Assembly: GCF_014203855.1 (NCBI RefSeq) | Contig: NZ_JACHJV010000001.1 | Coordinates: 6,634,001 to 6,698,000 of the forward strand | Length of the DNA stretch: 64,000 bases | Reading direction: 5' to 3' | From: Kitasatospora kifunensis | GTDB lineage: Bacteria > Actinomycetota > Actinomycetes > Streptomycetales > Streptomycetaceae | Shown: positions 7,948 to 16,269 of the stretch, one piece after another | How the letters are laid out: the number at the start of each line of letters is the position of its first letter | Numbering within the stretch: position 1 is the stretch's first letter | The notes under the pieces: model-generated | The model's database searches: none | What the model was told of the DNA's origin: nothing | What the model saw: only the letters and a program-made list of their open reading frames with translations | Program-made: the position numbers and the translations under genes

Positions 7948-8880
7948 GTGCAGATCGCACCCAAGGGCGAACAGGCCCGCAACAACACCGCGTTGCCCAA
8001 GGCGATGACCCTCATCGAGGCGCTGCCCTGGCTCGAGCGGTTCCACGGCAAGACCGTGGTGATCAAGTTCGGCGGCAACGCGATGGTCGACGAGTCGCTC
8101 AAGGCGGCCTTCGCCCAGGACGTGGTCTTCCTGCGCTACGCGGGCCTGCACCCGGTGGTCGTCCACGGTGGCGGTCCGCAGATCAGCGCGCAGTTGGAGA
8201 AGCTGGGGCTGAAGTCCTCGTTCACCAACGGCCTGCGGGTCACCACGCCCGAGACCATGGACGTGGTCCGGATGGTGCTCGCCGGGCAGGTCCAGCGTGA
8301 ACTGGTCGGACTGCTCAACGGGCACGGACCGTTCGCGGTCGGCATGACCGGCGAGGACGCGCACACCATGACCGCCGTCAAGCGGTACGCGGTGGTGGAC
8401 GGTGAGCCGGTGGACATCGGCCTGGTCGGCGACATCGTCAACATCGAGGCCGGCGCGGTGAAGGCGCTGATCGCCGACGGGCGGATCCCGGTGATCTCCA
8501 GCATCGCGCGCGGCGCCGACAGCCACGTCTACAACATCAACGCGGACACCGCGGCCGCGGCCCTCGCGGTCGCGCTGGGCGCCGAGATGCTGGTGGTGCT
8601 CACCGACGTCGAGGGGCTCTACGCCGACTGGCCGGTCTCCGACGACGTGATCAGCCAGCTCTCCGCGACCGAGCTGGCGGCCATACTGCCGACGCTGAGC
8701 AGCGGCATGGTGCCCAAGATGGAGGGCTGCCTGCACGCCGTGCGCTCCGGCGTCGGCACCGCGCGGGTGCTGGACGGCCGGGTCCAGCACAGCCTGCTGC
8801 TGGAGATCTTCACCGACGAGGGAATCGGCACCATGGTGGTGCCGGACGACGAGACCGCTGTCCTGGGGGGCTTGGCATGA
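7948..8880 (+). CDS. argB: Acetylglutamate kinase
   Basis: A 310-residue amino-acid kinase phosphorylating N-acetylglutamate, usually the arginine-feedback-controlled step. Seen: VVIKFGGNAM (phosphate-binding Lys), HGGGPQIS (substrate loop), and the C-terminal nucleotide segment around VVLTDVEGLYADWP. The N-terminal extension QIAPKGEQARNNTALPKAMTLIEALPWL resembles the helix found in arginine-sensitive hexameric kinases. The GTG at 7948 lies 34 bp after argJ with only a weak purine-rich region upstream. An ATG at 8005 would remove the extension and is less likely. The end overlaps argD by 4 bp (ATGA). Confidence 0.96.
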   Translation: MQIAPKGEQARNNTALPKAMTLIEALPWLERFHGKTVVIKFGGNAMVDESLKAAFAQDVVFLRYAGLHPVVVHGGGPQISAQLEKLGLKSSFTNGLRVTTPETMDVVRMVLAGQVQRELVGLLNGHGPFAVGMTGEDAHTMTAVKRYAVVDGEPVDIGLVGDIVNIEAGAVKALIADGRIPVISSIARGADSHVYNINADTAAAALAVALGAEMLVVLTDVEGLYADWPVSDDVISQLSATELAAILPTLSSGMVPKMEGCLHAVRSGVGTARVLDGRVQHSLLLEIFTDEGIGTMVVPDDETAVLGGLA

Positions 8881-10166
8881 GTGACACCGCACACGGCAAC
8901 GCCGCAAAGGGCACCACCGCACACAACACCACCGCACACGGCAACGCCGAGTTGACGAAGCGCTACCAGCACGCCTTCACCAACAACTACGGCACCCCCC
9001 GCCTGCCGCTGGTCAAGGGCGAGGGCGCGCTGCTCTGGGACGCCGACGGCAACGAGTACCTCGACCTGGTCGGCGGCATCGCGGTCAATGCGCTCGGCAC
9101 CGCGCACCCGGCGGTGGTGGCCGCGGTGACCGGGCAGATCGGGCGGCTCGGCCACGTCTCCAACCTCTTCATGGCGGAGCCGACCATCGAGCTGGCCGAA
9201 CGGCTGCTCGCGCTGGACGAGCGCCCGGGCCGGGTCTTCTTCTGCAACTCCGGTACCGAGGCCGTCGAGGCCGCTTTCAAGATCAGCCGGCTGACCGGGC
9301 GCACCCACGTCGTCGCCCTGGACGGCGCTTTCCACGGTCGCACCATGGGCGCCCTGGCGCTCACCGGCCAGCCCGCCAAGCAGGACCCGTTCCGGCCGCT
9401 GCCGGGCGAGGTGACGCACGTCCCGTTCGGCGACGTCGAGGCGCTGCGCGCGGCGGTGAGCACCCGGACGGCGGCCGTGGTGCTGGAGCCGATCCAGGGC
9501 GAGAACGGCGCCGTCCCGCTGCCGGCCGGCTACCTGCGGGCGGCCCGCGAGATCACCCGTGCGACCGGCACGCTGCTGATCCTGGACGAGATCCAGACCG
9601 GCATCGGTCGCACCGGCCACTGGTTCGCCCACCAGGCCGAGCCGGGTGTCGAGCCGGACGTCATCACGCTGGCCAAGGGCCTGGGCGGCGGCCTGCCGAT
9701 CGGTGCGGTGATCGCCTACGGCGCGGCGGGCGACCTGCTCCAGCCAGGGCAGCACGGCACCACCTTCGGTGGGAACCCGGTGGTCGCCGCCGCCGCGCTC
9801 GCGGTGCTCGACACCATTGAGGACCAGGGCCTGCTGGCGCAGGTGCGCACGGTCGGCGACCAGCTGCGCAGCGGCATCGAGGCGCTCGGCGACCCGCTGG
9901 TCTCGCACGTGCGGGGCGCGGGCCTGCTGCTCGGCATCGTGCTCACCGAGCCGGTGGCGGCCCGGGTCCAGGCGGTGGCCCAGCAGGCGGGCTTCCTGGT
10001 GAACGCGGCCCTGGCGGACGCGGTGCGGCTGGTCCCGCCGCTGATCATCACCGAGGCGCAGGCAGGTGCTTTCCTGGCCGCGCTGCCCGCGATTCTGGAC
10101 AGCGTTCGGGAGGAGACGGCTACGGCAGCCCGGCAGGGTGACCCGGCCGCGCAGTCCCGAAGGTAG
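8877..10166 (+). CDS. argD: Acetylornithine aminotransferase
   Basis: A 429-residue class III PLP aminotransferase converting N-acetylglutamate semialdehyde to N-acetylornithine with glutamate as amino donor. The PLP lysine is Lys267 in ITLAKGLGGGLPIGA. Also seen are the cofactor-binding segments CNSGTEAVEAAFK and ILDEIQTGIGRTG. The first ~25 residues are a His/Asn/Thr/Ala-rich tail containing HGNAAKGTTAHNTTAHGNAE; its DNA has an exact 19-bp direct repeat (8886-8904 and 8931-8949), so the tail seems to be a recent repeat expansion. The conserved enzyme begins at LTKRYQHAF. The ATG start overlaps the argB stop. Confidence 0.97.
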   Translation: MSDTAHGNAAKGTTAHNTTAHGNAELTKRYQHAFTNNYGTPRLPLVKGEGALLWDADGNEYLDLVGGIAVNALGTAHPAVVAAVTGQIGRLGHVSNLFMAEPTIELAERLLALDERPGRVFFCNSGTEAVEAAFKISRLTGRTHVVALDGAFHGRTMGALALTGQPAKQDPFRPLPGEVTHVPFGDVEALRAAVSTRTAAVVLEPIQGENGAVPLPAGYLRAAREITRATGTLLILDEIQTGIGRTGHWFAHQAEPGVEPDVITLAKGLGGGLPIGAVIAYGAAGDLLQPGQHGTTFGGNPVVAAAALAVLDTIEDQGLLAQVRTVGDQLRSGIEALGDPLVSHVRGAGLLLGIVLTEPVAARVQAVAQQAGFLVNAALADAVRLVPPLIITEAQAGAFLAALPAILDSVREETATAARQGDPAAQSRR

Positions 10167-10184
10167 TCCGGGAGAATCATTATC

Positions 10185-10739
10185 ATGACCGTGTCCCCAT
10201 CCGATCAGTCCCCCGCCGGCCCGACGCCGCAGGTCCCGCAGACCCGCACCGCGCGCCACCGGCGGATCGTGGACCTGCTGACCCGTCAACCCGTCCGCTC
10301 GCAGAGCCAGTTGGCCAAGCTGCTGGCCGACGACGGGTTGGTGGTCACCCAGGCCACGCTCTCCAGGGACTTGGACGAGCTGGGCGCGGTCAAGATCCGC
10401 AACCGGGACGGCGCGTTGATCTACGCCGTCCCGGCCGAGGGCGGCGACCGCACGCCGCGCGCGCCGATGGGGGAGTCGGCCAGTGAGGGGCGGATGGCCC
10501 GGCTGGCCGCCGAGCTGATGGTGTCGGCCACCGCCTCCGGCAACCTGGTGGTGCTGCGCACCCCGCCGGGGGCGGCGCAGTTCCTCGCCTCGGCGATCGA
10601 CACGGCCGAGGTGTACGAGATCATCGGGACCATCGCGGGCGATGACACGGTGCTGCTGATCAGCCGGGATCCGGCCGGTGGCCAGGCGCTCGCGGACCAC
10701 CTGATGCAGCTGGCGCAGGCCCGCACGGACCGCGCCTAG
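10185..10739 (+). CDS. argR: Arginine repressor
   Basis: A 184-residue ArgR. The N-terminal winged-helix domain (about residues 20-90) contains SQSQLAKLLADDGLVVTQATLSRDLDELGAVK, and SRDL is the family's DNA-contact motif. The C-terminal hexamerisation/arginine-binding domain (about 105-180) contains the hallmark GTIAGDDTVLLISR. It has a ~17-residue disordered N-terminal extension. It follows argD by 18 bp as the last gene of the operon. With arginine bound it should repress argCJBDR and argG through the two ARG-box regions seen in this window. Confidence 0.96.
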   Translation: MTVSPSDQSPAGPTPQVPQTRTARHRRIVDLLTRQPVRSQSQLAKLLADDGLVVTQATLSRDLDELGAVKIRNRDGALIYAVPAEGGDRTPRAPMGESASEGRMARLAAELMVSATASGNLVVLRTPPGAAQFLASAIDTAEVYEIIGTIAGDDTVLLISRDPAGGQALADHLMQLAQARTDRA

Positions 10740-10919
10740 CAGACCCCGACGGTGTGCGGTAAGGGCGCTTCGAGGGGTACGGCGGCAGGGGAGCGCGGCG
10801 GAACCAGGGCGGAAGCGGGGCGGAAGCAGGGGATGGAAATCGGCCATTCTCGGCCCACCTCTGTTCGCCCCGACATGGACACCGGGACCGCGGGTTAGGT
10901 TGAGCCCACGGAACGTTGG

Positions 10920-10945
10920 TTGCCTTAATCACTTACTTCAGGCAA
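10920..10945. promoter_or_regulatory. Dyad upstream of ferredoxin-P450 pair
   Basis: An imperfect inverted repeat TTGCCTTAA-N8-TTCAGGCAA (8 of 9 bases paired) lies 33 bp upstream of the ferredoxin start. A TTAGGTTGAGCCC stretch at about 10895-10907 bears partial likeness to a DtxR/DmdR iron box. Either could regulate the pair, but no cognate regulator gene is adjacent. Confidence 0.35.
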
Positions 10946-10977
10946 TCGGCTCACCTTCGCGCCCAACGAGGTCCCCC

Positions 10978-11181
10978 ATGCACGTGACTGTCGATCAGGA
11001 TCGCTGCTGTAGTGCGGGTCAGTGTGTGCTGACCGTCCCCGAGGTCTTCGACCAGAGCGAGGAGGACGGGCTGGTGCTGCTGCTCCAGGACCGTCCGGAC
11101 CCCGCCCTGCGCGCCCAGCTCCACACCGCCGTCGCCCTCTGCCCGGCAGGCGCCATCACCGTGACGGACGGCCCGGCATGA
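10978..11181 (+). CDS. [3Fe-4S]-type ferredoxin partner of P450
   Basis: A 67-residue small ferredoxin. Cysteines lie in DRCCSAGQCV (CxxxxxC type, the second position of a 4Fe cluster replaced) and ALCPAGAI, the pattern of the 3Fe-4S ferredoxins that pass electrons to Streptomyces P450s such as the SuaB/SubB types. The ATG has GAGG about 7 bases upstream. The stop overlaps the start of the P450 gene (ATGA), so the two are made together. Here the ferredoxin precedes its P450, whereas the classical suaC-suaB order is the reverse. A ferredoxin reductase must come from elsewhere in the genome. Confidence 0.92.
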   Translation: MHVTVDQDRCCSAGQCVLTVPEVFDQSEEDGLVLLLQDRPDPALRAQLHTAVALCPAGAITVTDGPA

Positions 11182-12353
11182 GCATCGTCGACGACATCAG
11201 CCTTCCGGCCCACCGCCCGCCCGGCTGCCCCTTCGATCCCCCGCCTGCCTACCGCCGCGCCGCCACCCGGCTGACCCTCTGGAACGGCAACCCGTGCTGG
11301 TTGCTGACCGACTACCAGGACGTCCGCACGGTGCTGAGCGACCGCCGGTTCAGCGCCGACGTGCGCAATCCGGGCTTCCCCCTCCTCATCCGGAACCAGC
11401 CGGTAGCGCGCGATGAGACCCCGAGCTTCCTGCGCTTGGACGACCCGGAGCACGCTCGGCTGCGTCGGATGGTCACCACCGACTTCCTGATCAAGCGGGT
11501 CGAGGCGATGCGCCCCGAGATCCAGCGCATCGTGGACCAGGCCCTGGACACCATGGTCGAGCACGGCTCGCCGGCCGATCTGGTTGCCGAATTCGCGTTA
11601 CCCGTACCCTCGTTGGTGATCTGTGACCTGCTCGGCGTGCCCTACGAGGACCATGAGTTCTTCCAGCTCCAGAGCTCTCGGATGCTGGACACCACCGCCC
11701 CCGCCGAGAGTGCGCGGGGCGCCTTCGACGCCCTGATCGCCTACCTGACCGAGCTGATCTCCAGCAAGCGGGGCCGCTCGGAGGGTGTCCTCGCCAAGCT
11801 GGCCGCACGGGCGGATCTGACCGTCAGGGACGTGGCGGGCACCGGCCTGTTACTGCTGCTCGCGGGCCACGAGACCACCGCCAACATGACCTCGCTCTCC
11901 ACCTTGGCGCTGCTCCAGTTCCCGGCCCAGGCCGAGAAGTTGCGCAAGCAGCCCGAGCTGATCAACGGCGCGGTGGAGGAGTTGCTGCGCTACCTCACCA
12001 TCGTCGACTCCGGTCTGCCCCGAGTGGCCATGGAGGACGTCGAGTTGTCCGACGGAACGCTGGTGCGGGCCGGTGAGGGTGTGCTGGTGATGCTCTCCAC
12101 CGCCAACCGCGACGAGGGGCTCTTCCCCGGCGGCGAGCAGCTGGACGTCACCCGTGACGCGCGCCGCCACCTCGCCTTCGGCTTCGGCGTGCACCAGTGC
12201 CTGGGGCAGCCGCTGGCCCGCGCCGAGCTGCAGATCGCGCTGTCGACGCTGCTGCGCCGGCTGCCCACCTTGCGGTTGGCCGTGCCGTTCGAGGAGGTCC
12301 CGTTCCGTGCGTCGGTGATCTACGGTCCGCGCGAACTGCCGGTCGCCTGGTAG
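11178..12353 (+). CDS. Cytochrome P450 (CYP105/CYP107-like)
   Basis: A 391-residue soluble bacterial P450. Seen: the I-helix oxygen-activation motif LLLAGHETTAN, the K-helix ExxR in EELLR, and the heme loop FGFGVHQCLGQPLAR with the proximal ligand Cys341. The N-terminal CPFDPPPAY and the B-region HARLRRMVTTDF resemble CYP105 enzymes. It is co-translated with the preceding ferredoxin. The pair sits between argR and argG, splitting the arginine cluster, and has no neighbouring biosynthetic genes, so the substrate is unknown (macrolide-type secondary metabolite or xenobiotic hydroxylation are the common roles). A hairpin follows the gene. Confidence 0.93.
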   Translation: MSIVDDISLPAHRPPGCPFDPPPAYRRAATRLTLWNGNPCWLLTDYQDVRTVLSDRRFSADVRNPGFPLLIRNQPVARDETPSFLRLDDPEHARLRRMVTTDFLIKRVEAMRPEIQRIVDQALDTMVEHGSPADLVAEFALPVPSLVICDLLGVPYEDHEFFQLQSSRMLDTTAPAESARGAFDALIAYLTELISSKRGRSEGVLAKLAARADLTVRDVAGTGLLLLLAGHETTANMTSLSTLALLQFPAQAEKLRKQPELINGAVEELLRYLTIVDSGLPRVAMEDVELSDGTLVRAGEGVLVMLSTANRDEGLFPGGEQLDVTRDARRHLAFGFGVHQCLGQPLARAELQIALSTLLRRLPTLRLAVPFEEVPFRASVIYGPRELPVAW

Positions 12354-12371
12354 CGCCTCCTCGCTCGCCCG

Positions 12372-12400
12372 CCGGCGTCCTGGCTGATCGAGGGCGCCGG
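12372..12400 (+). terminator. Terminator-like hairpin after P450
   Basis: Arms CCGGCGTCCT (12372-12381) and AGGGCGCCGG (12391-12400) pair over 10 bp with one G-T and a 9-base loop. A T6 run follows about 45 bp later at 12446. Confidence 0.5.
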
Positions 12401-12470
12401 AGGCTGGCCCTGGCTCACGTCACCGCTCCACCCGTCGCGTTCTGATTTTTTACTGCGTTCCGGCTTTGAG

Positions 12471-12499
12471 TTTCATGCGGAGTCGTGCATACTTATGCC
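12471..12499 (+). promoter_or_regulatory. ArgR operator (ARG box) upstream of argG
   Basis: TGCATACTTATGCC at 12486-12499 matches the ARG-box pattern and is preceded by a half-site-like TTTCATGCGG at 12471-12480, the same two-part spacing as upstream of argC. It lies 36 bp from the argG start, overlapping the likely promoter. Confidence 0.7.
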
Positions 12500-12534
12500 T
12501 ATCACCGTATGAGACATCGAAGAAGGAGAAAGCC

Positions 12535-13728
12535 GTGACCGAGCGCGTCGTACTCGCCTACTCGGGCGGTCTGGACACGTCCGTCTGCATCGGCTGGATC
12601 GCCGAGGAGACCGGCGCCGAGGTCATCGCCGTCGCCGTCGACGTCGGCCAGGGCGGCGAGGACCTGGACGTGATCCGCCAGCGCGCCCTGGACTGCGGCG
12701 CGGTCGAGGCCGAGGTCGCCGATGCCCGCGACGAGTTCGCCGACGAGTACTGCCTGCCGGCCGTCAAGGCCAACGCGCTCTACCAGGGCGAGTACCCGCT
12801 GGTCTCGGCGCTCTCCCGCCCGGTGATCGTCAAGCACCTGGTGGCCGCCGCCCAGAAGCACGGCGCCACCACCGTCGCGCACGGCTGCACCGGCAAGGGC
12901 AACGACCAGGTCCGCTTCGAGGTCGGCATCAACTCCCTGGCCCCGAACCTGAAGTGCATCGCCCCGGTGCGCGACTACGCGATGACCCGGGACAAGGCGA
13001 TCGCCTTCGCCGAGGCCAAGGGCCTGCCGATCGTCACCACCAAGAAGTCCCCGTACTCGATCGACCAGAACGTCTTCGGGCGGGCCGTCGAGACCGGCTT
13101 CCTGGAGGACATCTGGAACGCCCCGATCGAGGACGTCTACGAGTACACCCAGAACCCGGCCACCGCGCGCGAGGCCGACGAGGTCGTCATCACCTTCGAG
13201 GCGGGCGTCCCGGTCGCCATCGACGGTCACAAGGTGACCGTCCTGCAGGCCATCGAGGAGCTCAACAAGCGGGCCGGCGCCCAGGGCATCGGCCGGCTCG
13301 ACATGGTCGAGGACCGGCTGGTCGGCATCAAGTCCCGGGAGATCTACGAGGCCCCCGGCGCGATCGCGCTGATCACCGCCCACCAGGCGCTGGAGAACGT
13401 CACCGTCGAGCGCGAACTGGCCCGCTACAAGCGGCAGGTCGAGCAGCGCTGGGCCGAGCTGGTCTACGACGGCCTGTGGTTCTCCCCGCTCAAGCGCGCG
13501 CTGGACGGCTTCGTCAACGAGGCCAACCAGTCGGTCTCCGGCGAGATCCGGATGGTGCTGCACGGTGGACGGGCCGTGGTCAACGGCCGTAAGTCGGACC
13601 AGTCGCTCTACGACTTCAACCTCGCCACCTACGACACCGGTGACACCTTCGACCAGTCGATGTCCAAGGGCTTCATCGAGATCTTCGGGATGTCCTCGAA
13701 GATCGCCGCCCGCCGCGACCTGGCCTGA
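12535..13728 (+). CDS. argG: Argininosuccinate synthase
   Basis: A 397-residue enzyme joining citrulline and aspartate using ATP. Seen: the PP-loop ATP pyrophosphatase motif LAYSGGLDTSVC at the N-terminus, GCTGKGNDQVRFE (about residue 115), and the conserved KKSPYSIDQN segment. The GTG at 12535 follows AGAAGGAGA. It is separated from argCJBDR by the ferredoxin-P450 pair and has its own ARG box, so it is regulated independently but by the same repressor. A strong terminator separates it from argH. Confidence 0.97.
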   Translation: MTERVVLAYSGGLDTSVCIGWIAEETGAEVIAVAVDVGQGGEDLDVIRQRALDCGAVEAEVADARDEFADEYCLPAVKANALYQGEYPLVSALSRPVIVKHLVAAAQKHGATTVAHGCTGKGNDQVRFEVGINSLAPNLKCIAPVRDYAMTRDKAIAFAEAKGLPIVTTKKSPYSIDQNVFGRAVETGFLEDIWNAPIEDVYEYTQNPATAREADEVVITFEAGVPVAIDGHKVTVLQAIEELNKRAGAQGIGRLDMVEDRLVGIKSREIYEAPGAIALITAHQALENVTVERELARYKRQVEQRWAELVYDGLWFSPLKRALDGFVNEANQSVSGEIRMVLHGGRAVVNGRKSDQSLYDFNLATYDTGDTFDQSMSKGFIEIFGMSSKIAARRDLA

Positions 13729-13770
13729 GCGACACCGCCCGAAAACGGCACCCCTCGTACCACCCCTCCC

Positions 13771-13805
13771 GCGAGCCCCGACCGCCCCCCTCGGTCGGGG
13801 CTCGC
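13771..13805 (+). terminator. Terminator after argG
   Basis: A perfect 14-bp stem (GCGAGCCCCGACCG paired with 13792-13805) with a 7-base C-rich loop, between argG and argH. Confidence 0.8.
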
Positions 13806-13853
13806 CCCCAACCCGCCCAATCGCACGCCCACCGCACGCAAGGAGCGCCCCCG

Positions 13854-15278
13854 ATGTCGTCCGACCAGCCCGCAGACGTCCGCCTCTGGGGCGCGCGCTT
13901 CGCCGACGGCCCCTCCGAGGCACTGGCCAAGCTCTCCGCCTCGGTCCACTTCGACTGGCGGCTCGCCCCCTATGACATCGCCGGCTCCAAGGCACACGCC
14001 CGCGTGCTGCACGCCGCCCACCTCCTGACGGACGACGAGCTGGCCGCGATGCTCGCGGGCCTCGACCAGTTGCTGACCGACGTCCAGTCCGGCGCCTTCG
14101 TCGGCACCATCGCCGACGAGGACGTGCACACCGCGCTCGAACGCGGGCTGCTGGAGCGGCTCGGCCCGGACCTGGGCGGCAAGCTGCGGGCCGGGCGTTC
14201 GCGCAACGACCAGATCGCCACCCTCTTCCGGATGTACCTGCGTGACCACGCCAAGATCATCGGCGGCCTGATCCTGGACCTCCAGGAGGCGCTGGTGGGC
14301 CTGGCCGAGGTGCACCCGGACACCGCGATGCCCGGCCGCACCCACCTGCAGCACGCCCAGCCGGTGCTCTTCGCCCACCACGTCCTCGCGCACGTGCAGG
14401 CCCTGGGCCGGGACGCCGAGCGGCTGCGCCAGTGGGACACCCGCACCGCCGTCTCGCCGTACGGCTCCGGCGCGCTGGCCGGCTCCTCGCTGGGTCTCGA
14501 CCCGCAGGCGGTCGCCGCCGAACTCGGCTTCGAGCGCGGCTCGGTCGGCAACTCGATCGACGGCACGGCCTCGCGCGACTTCGTCGCCGAGTTCGCCTTC
14601 GTCACCGCGATGATCGGGATCAACCTCTCCCGGATCGCCGAGGAGGTGATCATCTGGAACACCAAGGAGTTCGGCTTCATCACCCTGCACGACGCCTTCT
14701 CCACCGGCTCCTCGATCATGCCGCAGAAGAAGAACCCGGACATCGCGGAGCTGGCCAGGGGCAAGTCCGGGCGCCTGATCGGCAACCTGACCGGGCTGCT
14801 GGCCACCCTCAAGGCGCTGCCGCTGGCCTACAACCGGGACCTGCAGGAGGACAAGGAGCCGGTCTTCGACTCCTGCGACACCCTTGAGGTCCTGCTGCCG
14901 GCCTTCACCGGCATGATGGCGACCCTGACGGTCCACCGGGAGCGGCTGGAGGAGCTGGCCCCGGCCGGCTTCTCGCTGGCCACCGACATCGCCGAGTGGC
15001 TGGTCAAGCGCGGCGTCCCGTTCCGGGTGGCGCACGAGGTCGCGGGTGCCTGCGTCAAGGTCTGCGAGGGGCAGGGCATCGAGCTGTGGGACCTGACGGA
15101 CCGGCAGTTCGCCGAGATCTCCGAGCACCTGACGCCGGAGGTCCGGGACGTGCTCAGCGTGCACGGCGCGATCGGCGCCCGCGACGGGCGCGGCGGCACC
15201 GCTCCCAGCGCGGTGGCCGTCCAGCTGGCGGAGGTCAAGGCCGACCTGGCCCTCCAGCGCGAGTGGAGCGGCCGCTGA
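13854..15278 (+). CDS. argH: Argininosuccinate lyase
   Basis: A 474-residue fumarase/aspartase-superfamily lyase splitting argininosuccinate into arginine and fumarate. Seen: RAGRSRNDQIAT (about residue 115), GRTHLQHAQPV with the catalytic His (about 163), and the signature GSSIMPQKKNPD with the mobile catalytic Ser (about 285). The ATG at 13854 has AAGGAG about 10 bases upstream. It is 125 bp from argG with a strong terminator between, so it probably has its own promoter or depends on read-through; no clear ARG box was seen in that gap. Confidence 0.97.
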   Translation: MSSDQPADVRLWGARFADGPSEALAKLSASVHFDWRLAPYDIAGSKAHARVLHAAHLLTDDELAAMLAGLDQLLTDVQSGAFVGTIADEDVHTALERGLLERLGPDLGGKLRAGRSRNDQIATLFRMYLRDHAKIIGGLILDLQEALVGLAEVHPDTAMPGRTHLQHAQPVLFAHHVLAHVQALGRDAERLRQWDTRTAVSPYGSGALAGSSLGLDPQAVAAELGFERGSVGNSIDGTASRDFVAEFAFVTAMIGINLSRIAEEVIIWNTKEFGFITLHDAFSTGSSIMPQKKNPDIAELARGKSGRLIGNLTGLLATLKALPLAYNRDLQEDKEPVFDSCDTLEVLLPAFTGMMATLTVHRERLEELAPAGFSLATDIAEWLVKRGVPFRVAHEVAGACVKVCEGQGIELWDLTDRQFAEISEHLTPEVRDVLSVHGAIGARDGRGGTAPSAVAVQLAEVKADLALQREWSGR

Positions 15279-15519
15279 CCCGTCCGTGGGTGCCCATTCG
15301 GTGACGTTTGAGTGATTTACGCCACCAGAGACCGCCGTCTGGTTGAGAACAGCTGAAGGCTGGGTAGAGCGCTGGCGAACGTATCTCCGGTTTCGGCTGA
15401 TACGGTCTTGCGCTACTTCCCGGTCAGGGCCGATCCCCGGCCGGGTGACCTCCGGCAGGCCATCCGGTGCGAAACCCTCACCCTGCGCGCCGGGCATTGA
15501 CGATGGGAGGCCCCCGCAC

Positions 15520-16023
15520 ATGGGCATGAGCGTGATCATCTCGGTGGCGACCGAGCAGGACACCGAACAGATCCTCAAACTCCAGTACCTCGGCTACCAG
15601 AGCGAGGCCGAGCTCTACGGCGACTGGTCGATCGAACCGCTCACCCAGAGCCTGACCAGCCTGCGCGAGGAGATGGCGGACCGTCACGTCCTGGTCGCCC
15701 GGCTCGGCGGCGAGGTGGTCGGCTCGGTGCGGGGCTGGGTCGAGGAGGACGGCATCGCTCGGATAAGCCGTCTGGTCGTCCACCCCCGGATGCAGCGCCA
15801 CGGCCTCGGCGGTCGGCTGCTGCGTGCGGTGGAGGAGCGGCTGCTCGCCGGTGAGCGCCCGGTGCGGGCCTTCCGGCTGAACACCGGCCACCGCAGCCTG
15901 GGCAATCTGCGCTTGTACGCGCGCCAGGGCTACCGGCAGATCGGCACCCGCCAGGTGACGCCGGAGCTGAGCTTCGTGGACCTGGAGAAGCCGGTCGAGG
16001 CGCCCCTGGCCGCCGCTGTCTGA
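15520..16023 (+). CDS. GNAT-family N-acetyltransferase
   Basis: A 167-residue single-domain GNAT protein. The acetyl-CoA binding motif A is visible as VHPRMQRHGLGGRLL (about residues 86-100), preceded by the beta-strand ISRLVV. The ATG at 15520 has GGGAGG 9 bases upstream; another ATG two codons later is possible. It sits between argH and a strong terminator and is probably monocistronic. The upstream 241-bp gap holds no other gene. Substrate unknown; the family acetylates amino groups of small molecules, peptides or proteins. Confidence 0.88.
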   Translation: MGMSVIISVATEQDTEQILKLQYLGYQSEAELYGDWSIEPLTQSLTSLREEMADRHVLVARLGGEVVGSVRGWVEEDGIARISRLVVHPRMQRHGLGGRLLRAVEERLLAGERPVRAFRLNTGHRSLGNLRLYARQGYRQIGTRQVTPELSFVDLEKPVEAPLAAAV

Positions 16024-16057
16024 GGCCGCCTGCCCAACTGGTCTGAACCACTTCGCC

Positions 16058-16094
16058 GCCGAACGGCCCCACCTCCCAGGTGGGGCCGTTCGGC
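16058..16094 (+). terminator. Strong terminator after GNAT gene
   Basis: A perfect 17-bp stem (GCCGAACGGCCCCACCT paired with 16078-16094) with a 3-base loop, followed by a short pyrimidine run. Confidence 0.85.
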
Positions 16095-16149
16095 GTTCTC
16101 CTTGCCGCGCCCGGGTCGTGTCCGCAATGCGGACATCACATCCTGTTCA

Positions 16150-16179
16150 TTGGGACACGGCAGGCTCATCTGTTTTACT
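16150..16179 (+). promoter_or_regulatory. Predicted promoter for the metN leader (leaderless start)
   Basis: TTGGGA at 16150-16155 and TTTACT at 16174-16179 are separated by 18 bp. The ATG of the leader peptide at 16186 lies 6 bases after the -10 hexamer, so transcription would start at or next to the ATG, the leaderless layout common in actinomycetes. No Shine-Dalgarno is present. Prediction only. Confidence 0.45.
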
Positions 16180-16185
16180 GGTTCT

Positions 16186-16269
16186 ATGACTGCGACGACG
16201 AAGACCACCGCCACCGGCACCATGCCGGCAGGTGTGCGTGGCATGTGTTGTCGAATGTGTCACTGCTGA
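16186..16269 (+). CDS. Cysteine-rich leader peptide upstream of metNIQ
   Basis: A 27-residue open frame ending ...GMCCRMCHC then stop: four cysteines and two methionines among the last eight residues. It ends 195 bp before metN and has no Shine-Dalgarno, but a promoter-like pair is placed for a leaderless start; an internal ATG at 16222 would give a 15-residue version. Clustered Cys codons just before a stop codon are the hallmark of ribosome-mediated attenuators: when charged tRNA-Cys is scarce the ribosome stalls and changes folding of the downstream RNA. GC-rich potential stems follow within 16268-16300. Function (sulfur amino-acid sensing for the methionine importer) is inferred from position and composition. 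Confidence 0.6.
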   Translation: MTATTKTTATGTMPAGVRGMCCRMCHC

